Of a stretch of 64,000 nucleotides of DNA, positions 52,867-61,524 are shown in pieces. The DNA comes from VXPQ01 sp965232485 (lineage in GTDB: Bacteria; Bacteroidota; Rhodothermia; Rhodothermales; VXPQ01). Each line of letters starts with the position of its first letter. Position 1 is the first letter of the stretch. The stretch is from contig OZ246975.1 of assembly GCA_965232485.1 (NCBI GenBank), positions 620,001-684,000 of the forward strand. The letters run 5' to 3'. The notes under the pieces were generated by a model. That model saw nothing but the letters and a program-made list of their open reading frames with translations, did not search any database and was not told where the DNA came from. A program made the translations under genes and the position numbers.

Positions 52867-53778
52867 CTACCTGCGAAACGTTTCGGATACGAACGCCAGC
52901 ACGTCCGGCAGCGATTCGCGCCAGTAAGTCCAGGAATGGCCTCCGTTCCGAATCCGGAATTCGTGCGGAATCTCCCGGCGCCGCATCTCGATGTGCGCCA
53001 TCGAATTGCCTTCGTAGAGAAAATCGTCGTCTCCGCAGTCAATGTACCAGCGCACAGCCTTGACGCTGTCCGCAGGCAAGCTCTTGATCAGTTCGACGGC
53101 GTTGTGCCGGGCGATCCAGTCCATGATCTCCTCGTCGGAAAGATCGGCGTCCTCGGGAGACCGCCACCGGCTGAATTCCTCCACGGAAGACGGCCCCACA
53201 TAGGCGCTGAGCGGCGCCGACGAGGCAAACAGGCTGGGCCGGTGCAGGGCGTACATGAAACTGCCCCCGCCCCCCATCGAGAGGCCCGCCACGGCGCGGT
53301 ATTGCTTCTCCCCTCGGATCCGGTATGTCGACTCCATGTGCGGCATCAGTTCTTCAAAGAAGAAATCTTCGTACCGCCAGTCCGCCCCGACGGCGTTGAA
53401 ATACCCCAGGCGGCCCGTAAAGGCGTCCGGCATGACGATGATCATGGCCGTGGCCTTGCCCGTCGAAATGGCTTTGTCGGCGATATGCCGCACCTCTCCG
53501 TACTGAACCCATCCGGTCTGGTCGTCTCCGGCGCCGTGCAGGAGGTACAACACGGGGTAGCTGCGCTCGGAAATATGGTAATCCGGCGGCAGATACACGG
53601 CGTATTTCCGCTCTCCGCCCAGTATTTCGCTGTGCATGGAGAGGTTGTCGTACACGGCGCCCCGCTCAAGGCCCTGGGCGGAAGCGGGCTGAAAGCAGGC
53701 GAACGTCCAGAATGTTGCGATGCACCATAGCGCCGCAAGGGCGCTGCGGGTTGCAAGGCGTCGTACGAAAAAGAGCAT
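52867..53778 (-). CDS. Exported alpha/beta-hydrolase esterase (Esterase D/feruloyl-type)
   Basis: 303 residues with an N-terminal signal (LAALWCIATFWTFACFQPASAQ). Core strand sequence YAVYLPPDYHISERSYPVLYLLHGAGDD holds the oxyanion-hole HG. The nucleophile elbow is GLSMGG (S167). The acid is in YIDCGDDDFLY and the catalytic His in RNGGHSW near the C-terminus. These are typical of the esterase family that removes acyl groups from polysaccharides. It fits the neighbouring sulfatase in degrading decorated glycans. Confidence 0.9.
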   Translation of the reverse strand: MLFFVRRLATRSALAALWCIATFWTFACFQPASAQGLERGAVYDNLSMHSEILGGERKYAVYLPPDYHISERSYPVLYLLHGAGDDQTGWVQYGEVRHIADKAISTGKATAMIIVMPDAFTGRLGYFNAVGADWRYEDFFFEELMPHMESTYRIRGEKQYRAVAGLSMGGGGSFMYALHRPSLFASSAPLSAYVGPSSVEEFSRWRSPEDADLSDEEIMDWIARHNAVELIKSLPADSVKAVRWYIDCGDDDFLYEGNSMAHIEMRRREIPHEFRIRNGGHSWTYWRESLPDVLAFVSETFRR

Positions 53779-53791
53779 GGCGACGAAGGAA

Positions 53792-54772
53792 TTATCCCTT
53801 GAGGGAGTTCAGGTAATCGAAACTGGTTTGCAGCATGTCCATGGGGTCGGGGGCCAGGTCGCGTTCGACATAAAAATGCTCGACCCCCGCGGTTTTCGCT
53901 TCGGCGACGATGGCGGGAATATCCAGTACGCCCGCGCCCGCCGAAGCGATGAACGGAAAGAGCTCCATCCATTCGGACGGGTTGTCCCCGTTGCCCTCGA
54001 AGCGCACCGGTTCGGCCATGTCCTTGACATGCATGAGCCGGTAATGGTCGGGCCAGGTCTGGAGGTATTCGATGGGGTCGCCGCCGCCCGCAATAGTCCA
54101 ATAGATATCCATCTCCAGCGCCACGACGGACGGATCAAGGCGCTCCAGCAGGATATGCATCGGAATGGCCCCTTCCATTTCCTGAAGGCCATACCCGTGG
54201 TTGTGGTACAGGAACTGGAATCCGCGTTCGACGGCCTGCCGCCCGATCTCGTTGAATTCGTCTGCAAGGCGGCGATAATCGTCCAGGGTGGTCCGCTCTT
54301 CTTCCGGAATCGCCGCAATGCCTGCGTACCGGGCGCCAAGCGCCCGGACTCCTTCGCCCGTTTCGTCGATCCGTTCGCGCAGCGTGCCCAGATCGATATG
54401 CAGGGACGGCGCGGAAAGGCCTGTCTCGTCCAGCAGGCTTCGCAACGCCTCCGGGGCCATGCCAAAATAGCCGCTGCCGCTGAATCCCAGTTGCGGCGCG
54501 AGGGCCGCCCACATTTCATGCGCGGCGGGCACGCTGAACGGGTACGGCCCGTATATTTCTATTTCCTTGTAACCTATGTCCGCCAAAAGGCGCATGGTCC
54601 CCTCGAAATCCTCCTCCAGCAGATGCGGAATGGAAAACAAACCCAGGCCCACGCGCTCGATAAGCGGCGTTTCTTCGAAAGGCGCGGCTTCGGAAGACGA
54701 AGAACGCCCTGCAACGTACAGCCCGGCGGCGCCGGCGCCCAGCAGGTTGACGAAAGCGCGACGATCAATCAT
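53792..54772 (-). CDS. Sugar phosphate isomerase/epimerase-like TIM barrel, exported
   Basis: 326 residues from MIDRRAFVNLLGAGAAGL, a twin-arginine-type signal; the longer frame upstream is an artefact. The remainder is an AP-endonuclease-2/xylose-isomerase-like barrel: GYKEIEIYGPYPFSV, AGIAAIPEEERTTLDDYRRL, FLYHNHGYGL, VALEMDIYWTIAGGGDP and LMHVKDM. The clustered Glu/His/Asp residues would bind a divalent metal. It probably interconverts a sugar or inositol released by neighbouring enzymes. Confidence 0.88.
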   Translation of the reverse strand: MIDRRAFVNLLGAGAAGLYVAGRSSSSEAAPFEETPLIERVGLGLFSIPHLLEEDFEGTMRLLADIGYKEIEIYGPYPFSVPAAHEMWAALAPQLGFSGSGYFGMAPEALRSLLDETGLSAPSLHIDLGTLRERIDETGEGVRALGARYAGIAAIPEEERTTLDDYRRLADEFNEIGRQAVERGFQFLYHNHGYGLQEMEGAIPMHILLERLDPSVVALEMDIYWTIAGGGDPIEYLQTWPDHYRLMHVKDMAEPVRFEGNGDNPSEWMELFPFIASAGAGVLDIPAIVAEAKTAGVEHFYVERDLAPDPMDMLQTSFDYLNSLKG

Positions 54773-54831
54773 GAATTTCGGGGGATCATGTCGAGAGAAA
54801 GATTCGAACGAAAACGCCGCGCGAAAGGTTT

Positions 54832-55317
54832 TCAGTTTTCTTCCAGCGCAAGAGGCGCCGCGCCGTACAAGTGAGTAAACTGGATGCAATGCACGACGAC
54901 GGATCGAAACGAGGCAAGGTCGATATCCGCTTCCAGCGCATAGTCCTGGGCGCCCGACCTCGACTGCAATGCGCCCACGACATGGGCGCCGGGCGCCATC
55001 GCATTGTCGTCGTCGACTTCGGCCGCGCTCGTCGGCGAAAGCGCCACATGCAGATCCGGCCCCCAGTCTGTCTGGAACGTTTCGGACAGCGCGAGGCGAA
55101 GGCCCGCGCCGGTATCCTCGATCCGGTATGAGCCGCTCGTCTCCTGGCCGCCCTTGTCCGCAAACGATCCGGAGGCGATAATATCCACCGATTCGAGGGC
55201 TTCGCCGGACGAAGAGGCGTCTGCGCTGGCGCTCTCCTTCCCGCCGCACGCCGCAAGCACAAAGCAGGCCGCGCACGCAAACAGCGGAAAAAGCATTTTG
55301 GACGAACGGCGTTTCAT
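54832..55317 (-). CDS. DM13-domain lipoprotein
   Basis: 161 residues from MKRRSSKMLF (a second ATG is one codon upstream). Lipobox CFVLAACGG. The mature domain resembles DM13: ASGSFADKGGQETSGSYRIED, LRLALSETFQTDWGPDLHVAL and, near the end, VVHCIQFTHLYGAAPLAL with the conserved Cys followed by a hydrophobic stretch. DM13 is proposed to bind electron-transfer or haem-like cofactors, but activity is unproven. It would sit on the outer face of a membrane. Confidence 0.82.
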   Translation of the reverse strand: MKRRSSKMLFPLFACAACFVLAACGGKESASADASSSGEALESVDIIASGSFADKGGQETSGSYRIEDTGAGLRLALSETFQTDWGPDLHVALSPTSAAEVDDDNAMAPGAHVVGALQSRSGAQDYALEADIDLASFRSVVVHCIQFTHLYGAAPLALEEN

Positions 55318-55320
55318 CAT

Positions 55321-55721
55321 GGCTATATGCCGAATAAAGTACGGGGCTTCGCGCAACTCCGGGGCGAATGATTCCGGACGGCGGTCAGCGAACGCGGCGA
55401 GACGCAACAGGCGATGGTCGAGACCGCCGCAAGAAAGCGCCGTTTTTTCATATCGGTTGTCCCGGGGATGATCGCCAACGGAAAAAATCGCCGGATTGCG
55501 TTCGATAATACGGTTTCGCGCGGTAAAAAGCGAACGGTATCGCAGGCCCGACGCGGCGCAGGCAGCACGCAGGCCAGCGAACTCCCGAGCGCGAAGCGGC
55601 TCCGGGAACGAAAGCGTCCCGCCCCCGAAAATGAAAAAAACAGTATCCTTAAGGAAGCTCTGATTAACTGTCCATAATATCTTATAAGAACTTATAAAAA
55701 ACTTCGGGACGCCCTGATTCA
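55321..55721. other. Intergenic region with IS5-type end
   Basis: No supported gene is seen in about 400 bp. A short signal-like minus-strand frame (MKKRRFLAAVSTIACCVSP) near 55390-55450 has no convincing continuation. IS5-type end fragments lie at about 55641-55673, just before the FAH gene. Confidence 0.5.
55641..55673. repeat. Back-to-back IS5-type ends (element G)
   Basis: CAGTATCCTT (right-end type) is joined to AAGGAAGCTCTGATTAACTG (left-end type), suggesting two elements or a deletion derivative. Confidence 0.5.
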
Positions 55722-56585
55722 ATGACGAAATCCCCTGCCCAACAAGATATTATACGGCTGTACCTGTGCCTGGACGGGCCGCGGGCGGAAGTGAACGGCC
55801 GGTTCTTCGCCCTCCGGGACGCCCGCTGGGACGACCTGTTCAACGACCCCGCGCTGCGCGAGCGCCTTGCGGAGATCGCCCGCTGCGCCCCGGAAGCCGA
55901 ACCGCCTCGCCCCGACGAACTGCTTGCCCCCATCGGACGGCAGGAAGTCTGGGCCGCCGGGGTGACCTACTGGCGCAGCCGAAGCGCCCGCATGGCGGAA
56001 TCCGAAAAGACCGCCGACGCATACGACCGCGTGTACGCCGCAGCCCGGCCCGAACTGTTCTTCAAGGCCACGCCGCACCGGGTCGCCGGGCCAGGCGGAG
56101 CCGTGCGCATTCGGCGGGATACTTCCTGGAGCGTGCCGGAGCCGGAACTGGCCGTCGCCGTCAATGCGGCGGGCAAGGCGTTCGGATACGCCATCGGCAA
56201 CGACATGAGCGCACGCGACATCGAGGGGGAGAATCCCTTGTATTTGCCGCAAGCCAAGGTGTACGATCAATGCTGCGCGCTGGGGCCGTGCATCCTCGTG
56301 TCCGGGGAGCCGCTGCCCGCAGACACGGCGATCCGGCTTGCGGTGGAACGCAGCGGGGCCGTAGTCTTCGAGGGAAGCGCGACGCTGGCCGAACTGCGGC
56401 GCTCCGTCGAGGAACTGGTTTCCTGGCTATTCATCGATCAGTCCTTCCCGGACGGCTGTTTCCTCTTGACCGGCACGGGCGTCGTGCCGCCCGACGATTT
56501 CGCCCTCGCGCGGGGCGATCGCATCCGGATCGCCATCGACCCCATCGGCGCGCTGAACAACCATGTGGCGCAGGACGCGGCATAG
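55722..56585 (+). CDS. Fumarylacetoacetate hydrolase family protein
   Basis: 287 residues. Recognisable FAH-fold elements: EVWAAGVTYWRSR, ELFFKATPHRV, the metal/substrate region SWSVPEPELAVAVNAAGKAFGYAIGNDMSARDIEGENPLYLPQAK, and FLLTGTGVVPPDDFALARGDRI. The Glu/Asp ligands of the divalent metal (in PEPEL and NDMS) are present. The family cleaves C-C bonds in acylpyruvate- or sugar-derived keto acids (2-keto-3-deoxy acid dehydratases are related). It is convergent with parE; its sugar-acid role is inferred from the catabolic neighbours. Confidence 0.9.
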   Translation: MTKSPAQQDIIRLYLCLDGPRAEVNGRFFALRDARWDDLFNDPALRERLAEIARCAPEAEPPRPDELLAPIGRQEVWAAGVTYWRSRSARMAESEKTADAYDRVYAAARPELFFKATPHRVAGPGGAVRIRRDTSWSVPEPELAVAVNAAGKAFGYAIGNDMSARDIEGENPLYLPQAKVYDQCCALGPCILVSGEPLPADTAIRLAVERSGAVVFEGSATLAELRRSVEELVSWLFIDQSFPDGCFLLTGTGVVPPDDFALARGDRIRIAIDPIGALNNHVAQDAA

Positions 56586-56603
56586 CCCGCGCGGCGACGC
56601 CCG

Positions 56604-58547
56604 CTACACGTCCAGCGCATCCGCGTCCGCAGCATGGTTCATGATAAAACGGAACCGCGCGGAAGCGTCTTTTCCCATCAGGTCCGAAATGGTGCGTTCG
56701 GTGTCGAGGCGCTCCGCCTCGTCGATGCGCACTTGCAGCAACATGCGTTTTTCGGGGTCCAGGGTCGTTTCCCGCAGCGTGGCGGGCATCATTTCCCCAA
56801 GCCCCTTGAAGCGCTGCACCAGAATGTTGCGGGGGCCCTTGTTTTTTCGCTCGATCTCGCGCAGGATGCGGTCCTTGTCCGCCTCGTCGAGCGCCCACCA
56901 GGTTTCCCGGCCCGCGTCCAGTCGGTACAGCGGCGGCTGCGCAATGTACGCAAAGCCCTCCGTGATGAGCGGGCGCATGTACCGATAGAAGAACGTCAGG
57001 AGGAGCGTGGCGATATGGTGCCCGTCGGAATCCGCGTCCATAAGCAGGATGACCTTGTGGTACCGCAGGCGCGCAAGGTCGATCTCGTCCCCCATGCCGC
57101 AACCCAGCGCCTGCGCCACGTTCGACAGCTCCTTGTTTGCGCGCACCTTGTCCGCCGCATGCTGCTCTGCGTTCAGGACTTTGCCGCGCAAGGGCAACAC
57201 GGCCTGGAACGCCCGATCCCTCCCCTGCTTGGCCGATCCCCCGGCGGAATCCCCCTCCACGATGAACAGTTCGCTTTTCGCCGGATCCGCGGACGAGCAA
57301 TCCGCCAGTTTGCCGGGCAGGTTCAGCCGACGGCTGACGCCGTTCTTGCGGCGGACGTCGCGGGCGGCGGCGCGGGAAGCGCGGCGGGCTTTCGCGGACT
57401 GTATGACGCGCGCGGCGATCGCTTCTCCCGTGGTGGGGTGCGCATTCAGAAACCGCTCCAGCTCGAGGCGCATGGCCCCGGCGACGATCGAGCGGGCGCC
57501 CGGATTGTTCAGTTTTTCCTTGGTCTGCCCCTGAAATTGCGGCTCGACCATGAACAGATTCAGGATGGCGACCAGGCCTTCCCGAATATCGTCCGCGGCA
57601 ATGTCGAGGTTCTTCGGCAGCAAGTCGTGCGTTTCCATGTAGGCCCGCACGGCGCTGCGGACCGCATCGCGGAAACCCTGTTCGTGGCTGCCCCCTTCCT
57701 TCGTGGGAATGCCGTTGACGAAGGATACGACCTGCTCGCGGGGCGCTTCGGTCCATTGCAGCGCCACCTCCACGCGGGCGCCGTCCGTCATGTTTTCCTG
57801 AAGCGCCAGAAACGACTCCTCATGCACGGAACGCGCGCCCAGCGCCTTCACGCGTTCGGCCAGGAACTCGGCAATGCCGCCTTCGTGGCGATACGCGCGG
57901 CGGCTGCCGTCCATTTCGTTGAGGAATACGATGCACAGGGCGGCGTTCAGATAGGTTTTTATTTCCAGATTCTGCCCGATGGCTTCCGCGTCGAACGCCG
58001 CGGATTCGAAAATATCCGGGTCGGGCCGAAAACGGATGGAGGTGCCCGTCCCCCGGCTGTTTGGGCGCACCTTGCGTACGACGGAAAGCGGCGCGCCCCG
58101 CGCATAGCGCTGCTCCCAGACGGCCCCGTCGCGGCGAACGGTAACCGTCAACTCCTCCGACAAGGCATTCACTACCGAGGCGCCTACCCCGTGCAGCCCG
58201 CCCGAAGCGATGTAATTCGTCTGATCGAATTTGCCGCCCGCATGCAGGGTCGTCATGATGAGTTCGAGGGCGGAGATGTTTTTGCCGGGATGGACGTCCA
58301 CCGGAATGCCCCGTCCGTTGTCCGACACCGTCACGCTGCGCCCGTCCTCGTGGAGCGTCACCTCAATATGGGACGCATAGCCGTTGGTGGCTTCGTCCAC
58401 GGCGTTGTCCACGATTTCCCAAAGCAAGTGATGCAGGCCCGCCTTGCCCGTCCCTCCCACGTACATCCCCGGCCGCTTGCGCACCGGGTCCAGCCCTTCC
58501 AGCACCTGAATGTCGGCGCCCGTATAGGTGGTTTGCGTTCCGTTCAT
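56604..58547 (-). CDS. parE: DNA topoisomerase IV subunit B (type IIA, GyrB/ParE)
   Basis: 647 residues from MNGTQTTYTGADIQVLEGL; the frame open further upstream overlaps parC. GHKL ATPase domain: DPVRKRPGMYVGG, EIVDNAVDEATNG, DNGRGIPVD, GGKFDQTNYIASGGLHGVGAS. Transducer and TOPRIM: ELFIVEGDSAGGSAKQGRDRAFQAVLPLRGKVLN and LMDADSDGHHI. The ATG overlaps the parC stop (ATGA). The gene pair, its order (A then B on this strand) and the ParC-like partner favour topoisomerase IV over gyrase, whose genes should exist elsewhere. Confidence 0.93.
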   Translation of the reverse strand: MNGTQTTYTGADIQVLEGLDPVRKRPGMYVGGTGKAGLHHLLWEIVDNAVDEATNGYASHIEVTLHEDGRSVTVSDNGRGIPVDVHPGKNISALELIMTTLHAGGKFDQTNYIASGGLHGVGASVVNALSEELTVTVRRDGAVWEQRYARGAPLSVVRKVRPNSRGTGTSIRFRPDPDIFESAAFDAEAIGQNLEIKTYLNAALCIVFLNEMDGSRRAYRHEGGIAEFLAERVKALGARSVHEESFLALQENMTDGARVEVALQWTEAPREQVVSFVNGIPTKEGGSHEQGFRDAVRSAVRAYMETHDLLPKNLDIAADDIREGLVAILNLFMVEPQFQGQTKEKLNNPGARSIVAGAMRLELERFLNAHPTTGEAIAARVIQSAKARRASRAAARDVRRKNGVSRRLNLPGKLADCSSADPAKSELFIVEGDSAGGSAKQGRDRAFQAVLPLRGKVLNAEQHAADKVRANKELSNVAQALGCGMGDEIDLARLRYHKVILLMDADSDGHHIATLLLTFFYRYMRPLITEGFAYIAQPPLYRLDAGRETWWALDEADKDRILREIERKNKGPRNILVQRFKGLGEMMPATLRETTLDPEKRMLLQVRIDEAERLDTERTISDLMGKDASARFRFIMNHAADADALDV

Positions 58548-60859
58548 AACCGGATCTCCACGGGTTCGCGGACAATGCGGGCCACATGCCCCCGCTTGAT
58601 GATGGCCTTGCCCCGGTTGCCGCGCCGGGACGTCTCGAACTTGGTCGTCCGGATCGTTTCGATGCGGCCCCGGCTCGTTTCTACTTTCAGGCCGGCGCGG
58701 GCCGCACTGGAGAGCGCGCACCCCAACACCCGATCGTCGGCGCCGAGGCGCATGGCGATAACCCCCTTGGCCGCACTCTTGAACAACGGAATCTGCGCGA
58801 CGGGAAAAATGAGGGCATACCCGACTCTTGAAGCGAGGCACGCATTTTCGTCGCCCGCCGCGGGTTCGGCGCTCACGACCTCGTCGGCGGCTTCCAGTTT
58901 GGCGTAACTGCGGCCCTTTCGGGTAGAGGGTTCCGCAAAACTGTCCATCGGCATGCGCACGGCCTGCCCGGCGCCCGTGATCGCCACGAGGAAAGGCTCC
59001 TGTTTGCCGTCGCGCCCGTTCGACGCAAACAATTCCGGCGCGGCTTCCGGCAGGGCGGCGGGTTTAGGAAGGGCCCGGGCGTCGAACGAAACGACCCCGA
59101 CGACATGCTCCTTGTCGGAGAAATCGAAGAATTTCTGGACCGGATCGCCGTATCCGGTCGTGTTTGGAAGCGCATCTGCGCGAAGCGAATAACACCGCCC
59201 GAAATTGGTGAAAAATCCCACCGAACCCCGGGTGGAGGCGGGCAATATCCATCCGACCGCGTCTCCCTCCCGGACGCGGATGCTGTCGATGTCCGCGTAC
59301 GTGCGCTGTCGCTTGATCCAGCCGTCGCGGGTCGCGATGGCGTAGCAATCTTCGGCCACGATATAATCCTCGGCGTCGTATTCGAGCGCCTGATCCGGGC
59401 CGGCGATGCGCGTTTTGCGGTCCGTGCCGAATGCGGCGGCGGTCTCCTCGATTTCCGCGCGCACCAGCGCCCATTGCTTGTCCTCGGAGGCCAGGATCGC
59501 GCGCACCTCCGCCGCCCGCCCCAGTTTGTCTTTCAGTTCCCGGCGAATCTCCTCGATTTCCATCCGGGCCAGCCTGTACAATTTGATTTCGAGGATGGCG
59601 TCGGCCTGTTCCTCGTCCAGGTCGAACCCGCGCATAAGGCGGGCGGCGGCGTCCTTCCGGTCCGCGGACGCCCGGATAAGCCGAATCGCTTCGTCAAGGG
59701 CGTCGAACAGTTTCTCGAAACCGCGCAAGATGTGGATGCGCCGCTCCAGGCGTTCGAGCGCATAGCGGAGGCGGCGCGTCACGACATGCAGACGAAACGC
59801 CAGAAAGGCCCGCAACGCTTCGGCGAGATGCACTTTCTTCGGCGCGGGAACCAGCGGATTTTCCGTCGGCGCAAGGCACGTCATATCGACGTGGTAGCGC
59901 TTTTGCAGGTCCGTGTGGCGAAGCAGATAGGCAATGGCCGCTTCCGGGTCTGCGCCGCGGCGAAGCTCCAGCGCCACGCGCACGTCCTCCGCCGATTCGT
60001 CGCGCACGTCGGACAGCTGCGGCACGCGCTCGTGGACAATGTGCTCGGCGATTTTCTCCACGAGCGTCGCCTTGTTGACCATGTACGGAACGGACGTCAC
60101 GACAATGCGGCTCTTCCCTTCCATGGCGTAGTCGCCGCGCAATTCCACCGCGCCCTCTCCCTTTCGGTAAATATCCAGCAACTCGTCGGGCGTGTTCAGA
60201 ATGCGTCCCCCGGTGGGGAAATCCGGTCCCGGCACGCGCTGCGCCAGGTCTTCCGTAGACGCATCCGGATGGTCGATCAGATGAATCAGCGCATCCGCCA
60301 CTTCGCGCAGGTTGTGCGGGGGAATTTTCGTGGCCATCCCCACAGCGATGCCCTCTGCCCCGTTGACGAGGAGGTTCGGGATGCGGGACGGAAGCACGAC
60401 CGGTTCGTCGTAGCTCCCGTCGAAATTGGGCCGGAAATCCACCGTGTTCTGCCGTATTTCTTCCAGCATTTCCACGGCCATCGGGCGCAATTTGACCTCA
60501 GTGTACCGCATGGCGGCGGGATTGTCTCCGTCGATGGAGCCGAAATTGCCGTGTCCGTCCACGAGCGGGTCGCGCAGGGAAAAATCCTGGGCCATCCGCA
60601 CCATGGCGTCGTAAATAGCCGTATCGCCGTGCGGGTGGTACTTGCCCATCACTTCCCCTACCACGGCGGCGCTCTTGCGATAGCGGGCGTCCGGGGTAAG
60701 CCGCAGGTTCGCGTACATGGCGTACAGGATGCGGCGCTGCACGGGCTTGAGGCCATCCCGGATATCCGGCAGGGCGCGGCTCATAATCACGGACAGCGCG
60801 TAACTGAGGTACCGTTCCCGGGTCGTTTCCTGGAGAGATATGGTTTCGACGATGGGCAT
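58544..60859 (-). CDS. parC: DNA topoisomerase IV subunit A (type IIA, GyrA/ParC)
   Basis: 771 residues. N-terminal breakage-reunion core: RYLSYALSVIMSRALPDIRDGLKPVQRRILYAM, KSAAVVGEVMGKYHPHGDT, and catalytic Tyr119 in AAMRYTEVKL. A tower with MVNKATLVEKIAEHIVHERVPQ, a coiled coil with FDLDEEQADAILEIKLYRL, and a C-terminal beta-pinwheel follow. A canonical GyrA box (QRRGGKG) is not seen; only a loose TSRRGNRGKAII near the end, which supports ParC. It relaxes and decatenates DNA with ParE, with which it is translationally coupled. Confidence 0.92.
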   Translation of the reverse strand: MPIVETISLQETTRERYLSYALSVIMSRALPDIRDGLKPVQRRILYAMYANLRLTPDARYRKSAAVVGEVMGKYHPHGDTAIYDAMVRMAQDFSLRDPLVDGHGNFGSIDGDNPAAMRYTEVKLRPMAVEMLEEIRQNTVDFRPNFDGSYDEPVVLPSRIPNLLVNGAEGIAVGMATKIPPHNLREVADALIHLIDHPDASTEDLAQRVPGPDFPTGGRILNTPDELLDIYRKGEGAVELRGDYAMEGKSRIVVTSVPYMVNKATLVEKIAEHIVHERVPQLSDVRDESAEDVRVALELRRGADPEAAIAYLLRHTDLQKRYHVDMTCLAPTENPLVPAPKKVHLAEALRAFLAFRLHVVTRRLRYALERLERRIHILRGFEKLFDALDEAIRLIRASADRKDAAARLMRGFDLDEEQADAILEIKLYRLARMEIEEIRRELKDKLGRAAEVRAILASEDKQWALVRAEIEETAAAFGTDRKTRIAGPDQALEYDAEDYIVAEDCYAIATRDGWIKRQRTYADIDSIRVREGDAVGWILPASTRGSVGFFTNFGRCYSLRADALPNTTGYGDPVQKFFDFSDKEHVVGVVSFDARALPKPAALPEAAPELFASNGRDGKQEPFLVAITGAGQAVRMPMDSFAEPSTRKGRSYAKLEAADEVVSAEPAAGDENACLASRVGYALIFPVAQIPLFKSAAKGVIAMRLGADDRVLGCALSSAARAGLKVETSRGRIETIRTTKFETSRRGNRGKAIIKRGHVARIVREPVEIRL

Positions 60860-61373
60860 GGAGGCGTTTTACGAAGCGCTGGGGACGTACGCCGGGGTTC
60901 AGGCGGGGTTTAACAGGGCTGGGGGTTCGTCGATGTGGTGCAATGCTCTGTGCAATAACGGATATAAATCTGTCGTCCGGCGCAATGCTTGTTCCCGTCG
61001 TTGCCTGGGCCATAGCCGGAGCGGTTTGCGGGCCGGGGCGAGCGTGGCGGAGGGCATTCGGCGCAGGATTCGGGCAATAACGGAATCATACGTGCAAGAT
61101 ACGTATTGGAAACGGGAAATGCCAGCGGCGGGAGGCGGGAAAATGCGGTTTCTTCGAGTCTCTTCTGTGCTGGAGCAGGCACGGCCTTCCGCGGGCGGGC
61201 GAGGCGGCTTTCCGCGGGCGGACGAGGCGGCTTTCCGCGGGCGGGCGAGGCGGGATTTTGCGGGCGGGTTAAATTTTTTAAGAAATTTTTGGACTTAAAT
61301 AATTTAGGTTGACGTTTTTTGGGGAGGCGCGCGCCTCTTCCCGATCGAACTTGTCCTGACGGCGGCGCAGAAT
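60860..61373. other. Gene-free region upstream of parC with GC repeats
   Basis: No gene is supported. A degenerate 20-24-bp tandem motif (CCGCGGGCGGGCGAGGCGGC) recurs three to four times at 61187-61270, followed abruptly by an A/T-rich stretch (TTAAATTTTTTAAGAAATTT, 61268-61310). Confidence 0.6.
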
Positions 61374-61453
61374 CCCGCCGGGCAAGTCTGTCGGGGGTTT
61401 CGTATTATTCGGGTTGGTTTTCCTCTGATAAACGAATGTTCTGAAACGGCATG
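61374..61453 (+). repeat. Direct repeat copy 1 (hsdM leader duplicate)
   Basis: About 80 bp, from CCCGCCGGGCAAGTCTGTCG to CTGAAACGGCATG. It is identical to 63284-63363 except for two substitutions, at a constant offset of 1910 bp. Copy 2 is the immediate leader of an intact hsdM; copy 1 leads into an hsdM 3' remnant. Confidence 0.95.
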
Positions 61454-61524
61454 CAGAGGGTGCGCGACTGGATACAGAAATCGCCGCTAATCTCAAAACC
61501 CTGGGCTTTGGCTTGGACCCATGA
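61450..61524 (+). pseudogene. 3'-end remnant of hsdM
   Basis: In the frame ending at TGA 61522-61524 the codons read HAEGARLDTEIAANLKTLGF followed by GLDP. This resembles the C-terminal helix of N6-adenine type I methylases ([Q/A]xxxxLdxEIxxNLxxLG[FY]). The rest of the gene is absent; the frame is blocked upstream by TAA inside the repeat. The stop overlaps the ATG of the next gene (ATGA), as expected for an old hsdM-downstream gene coupling. Confidence 0.6.

Noticed and set aside
53792..55276. 494-codon version of the TIM-barrel gene
   Set aside because: The extra N-terminus is antisense-like to the DM13 gene region and lies before a clear Tat signal at 54772.
56634..58907. 757-codon plus-strand frame
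   Set aside because: Exact antisense of parE, with Arg/Gly/Pro/His-rich low-complexity translation.
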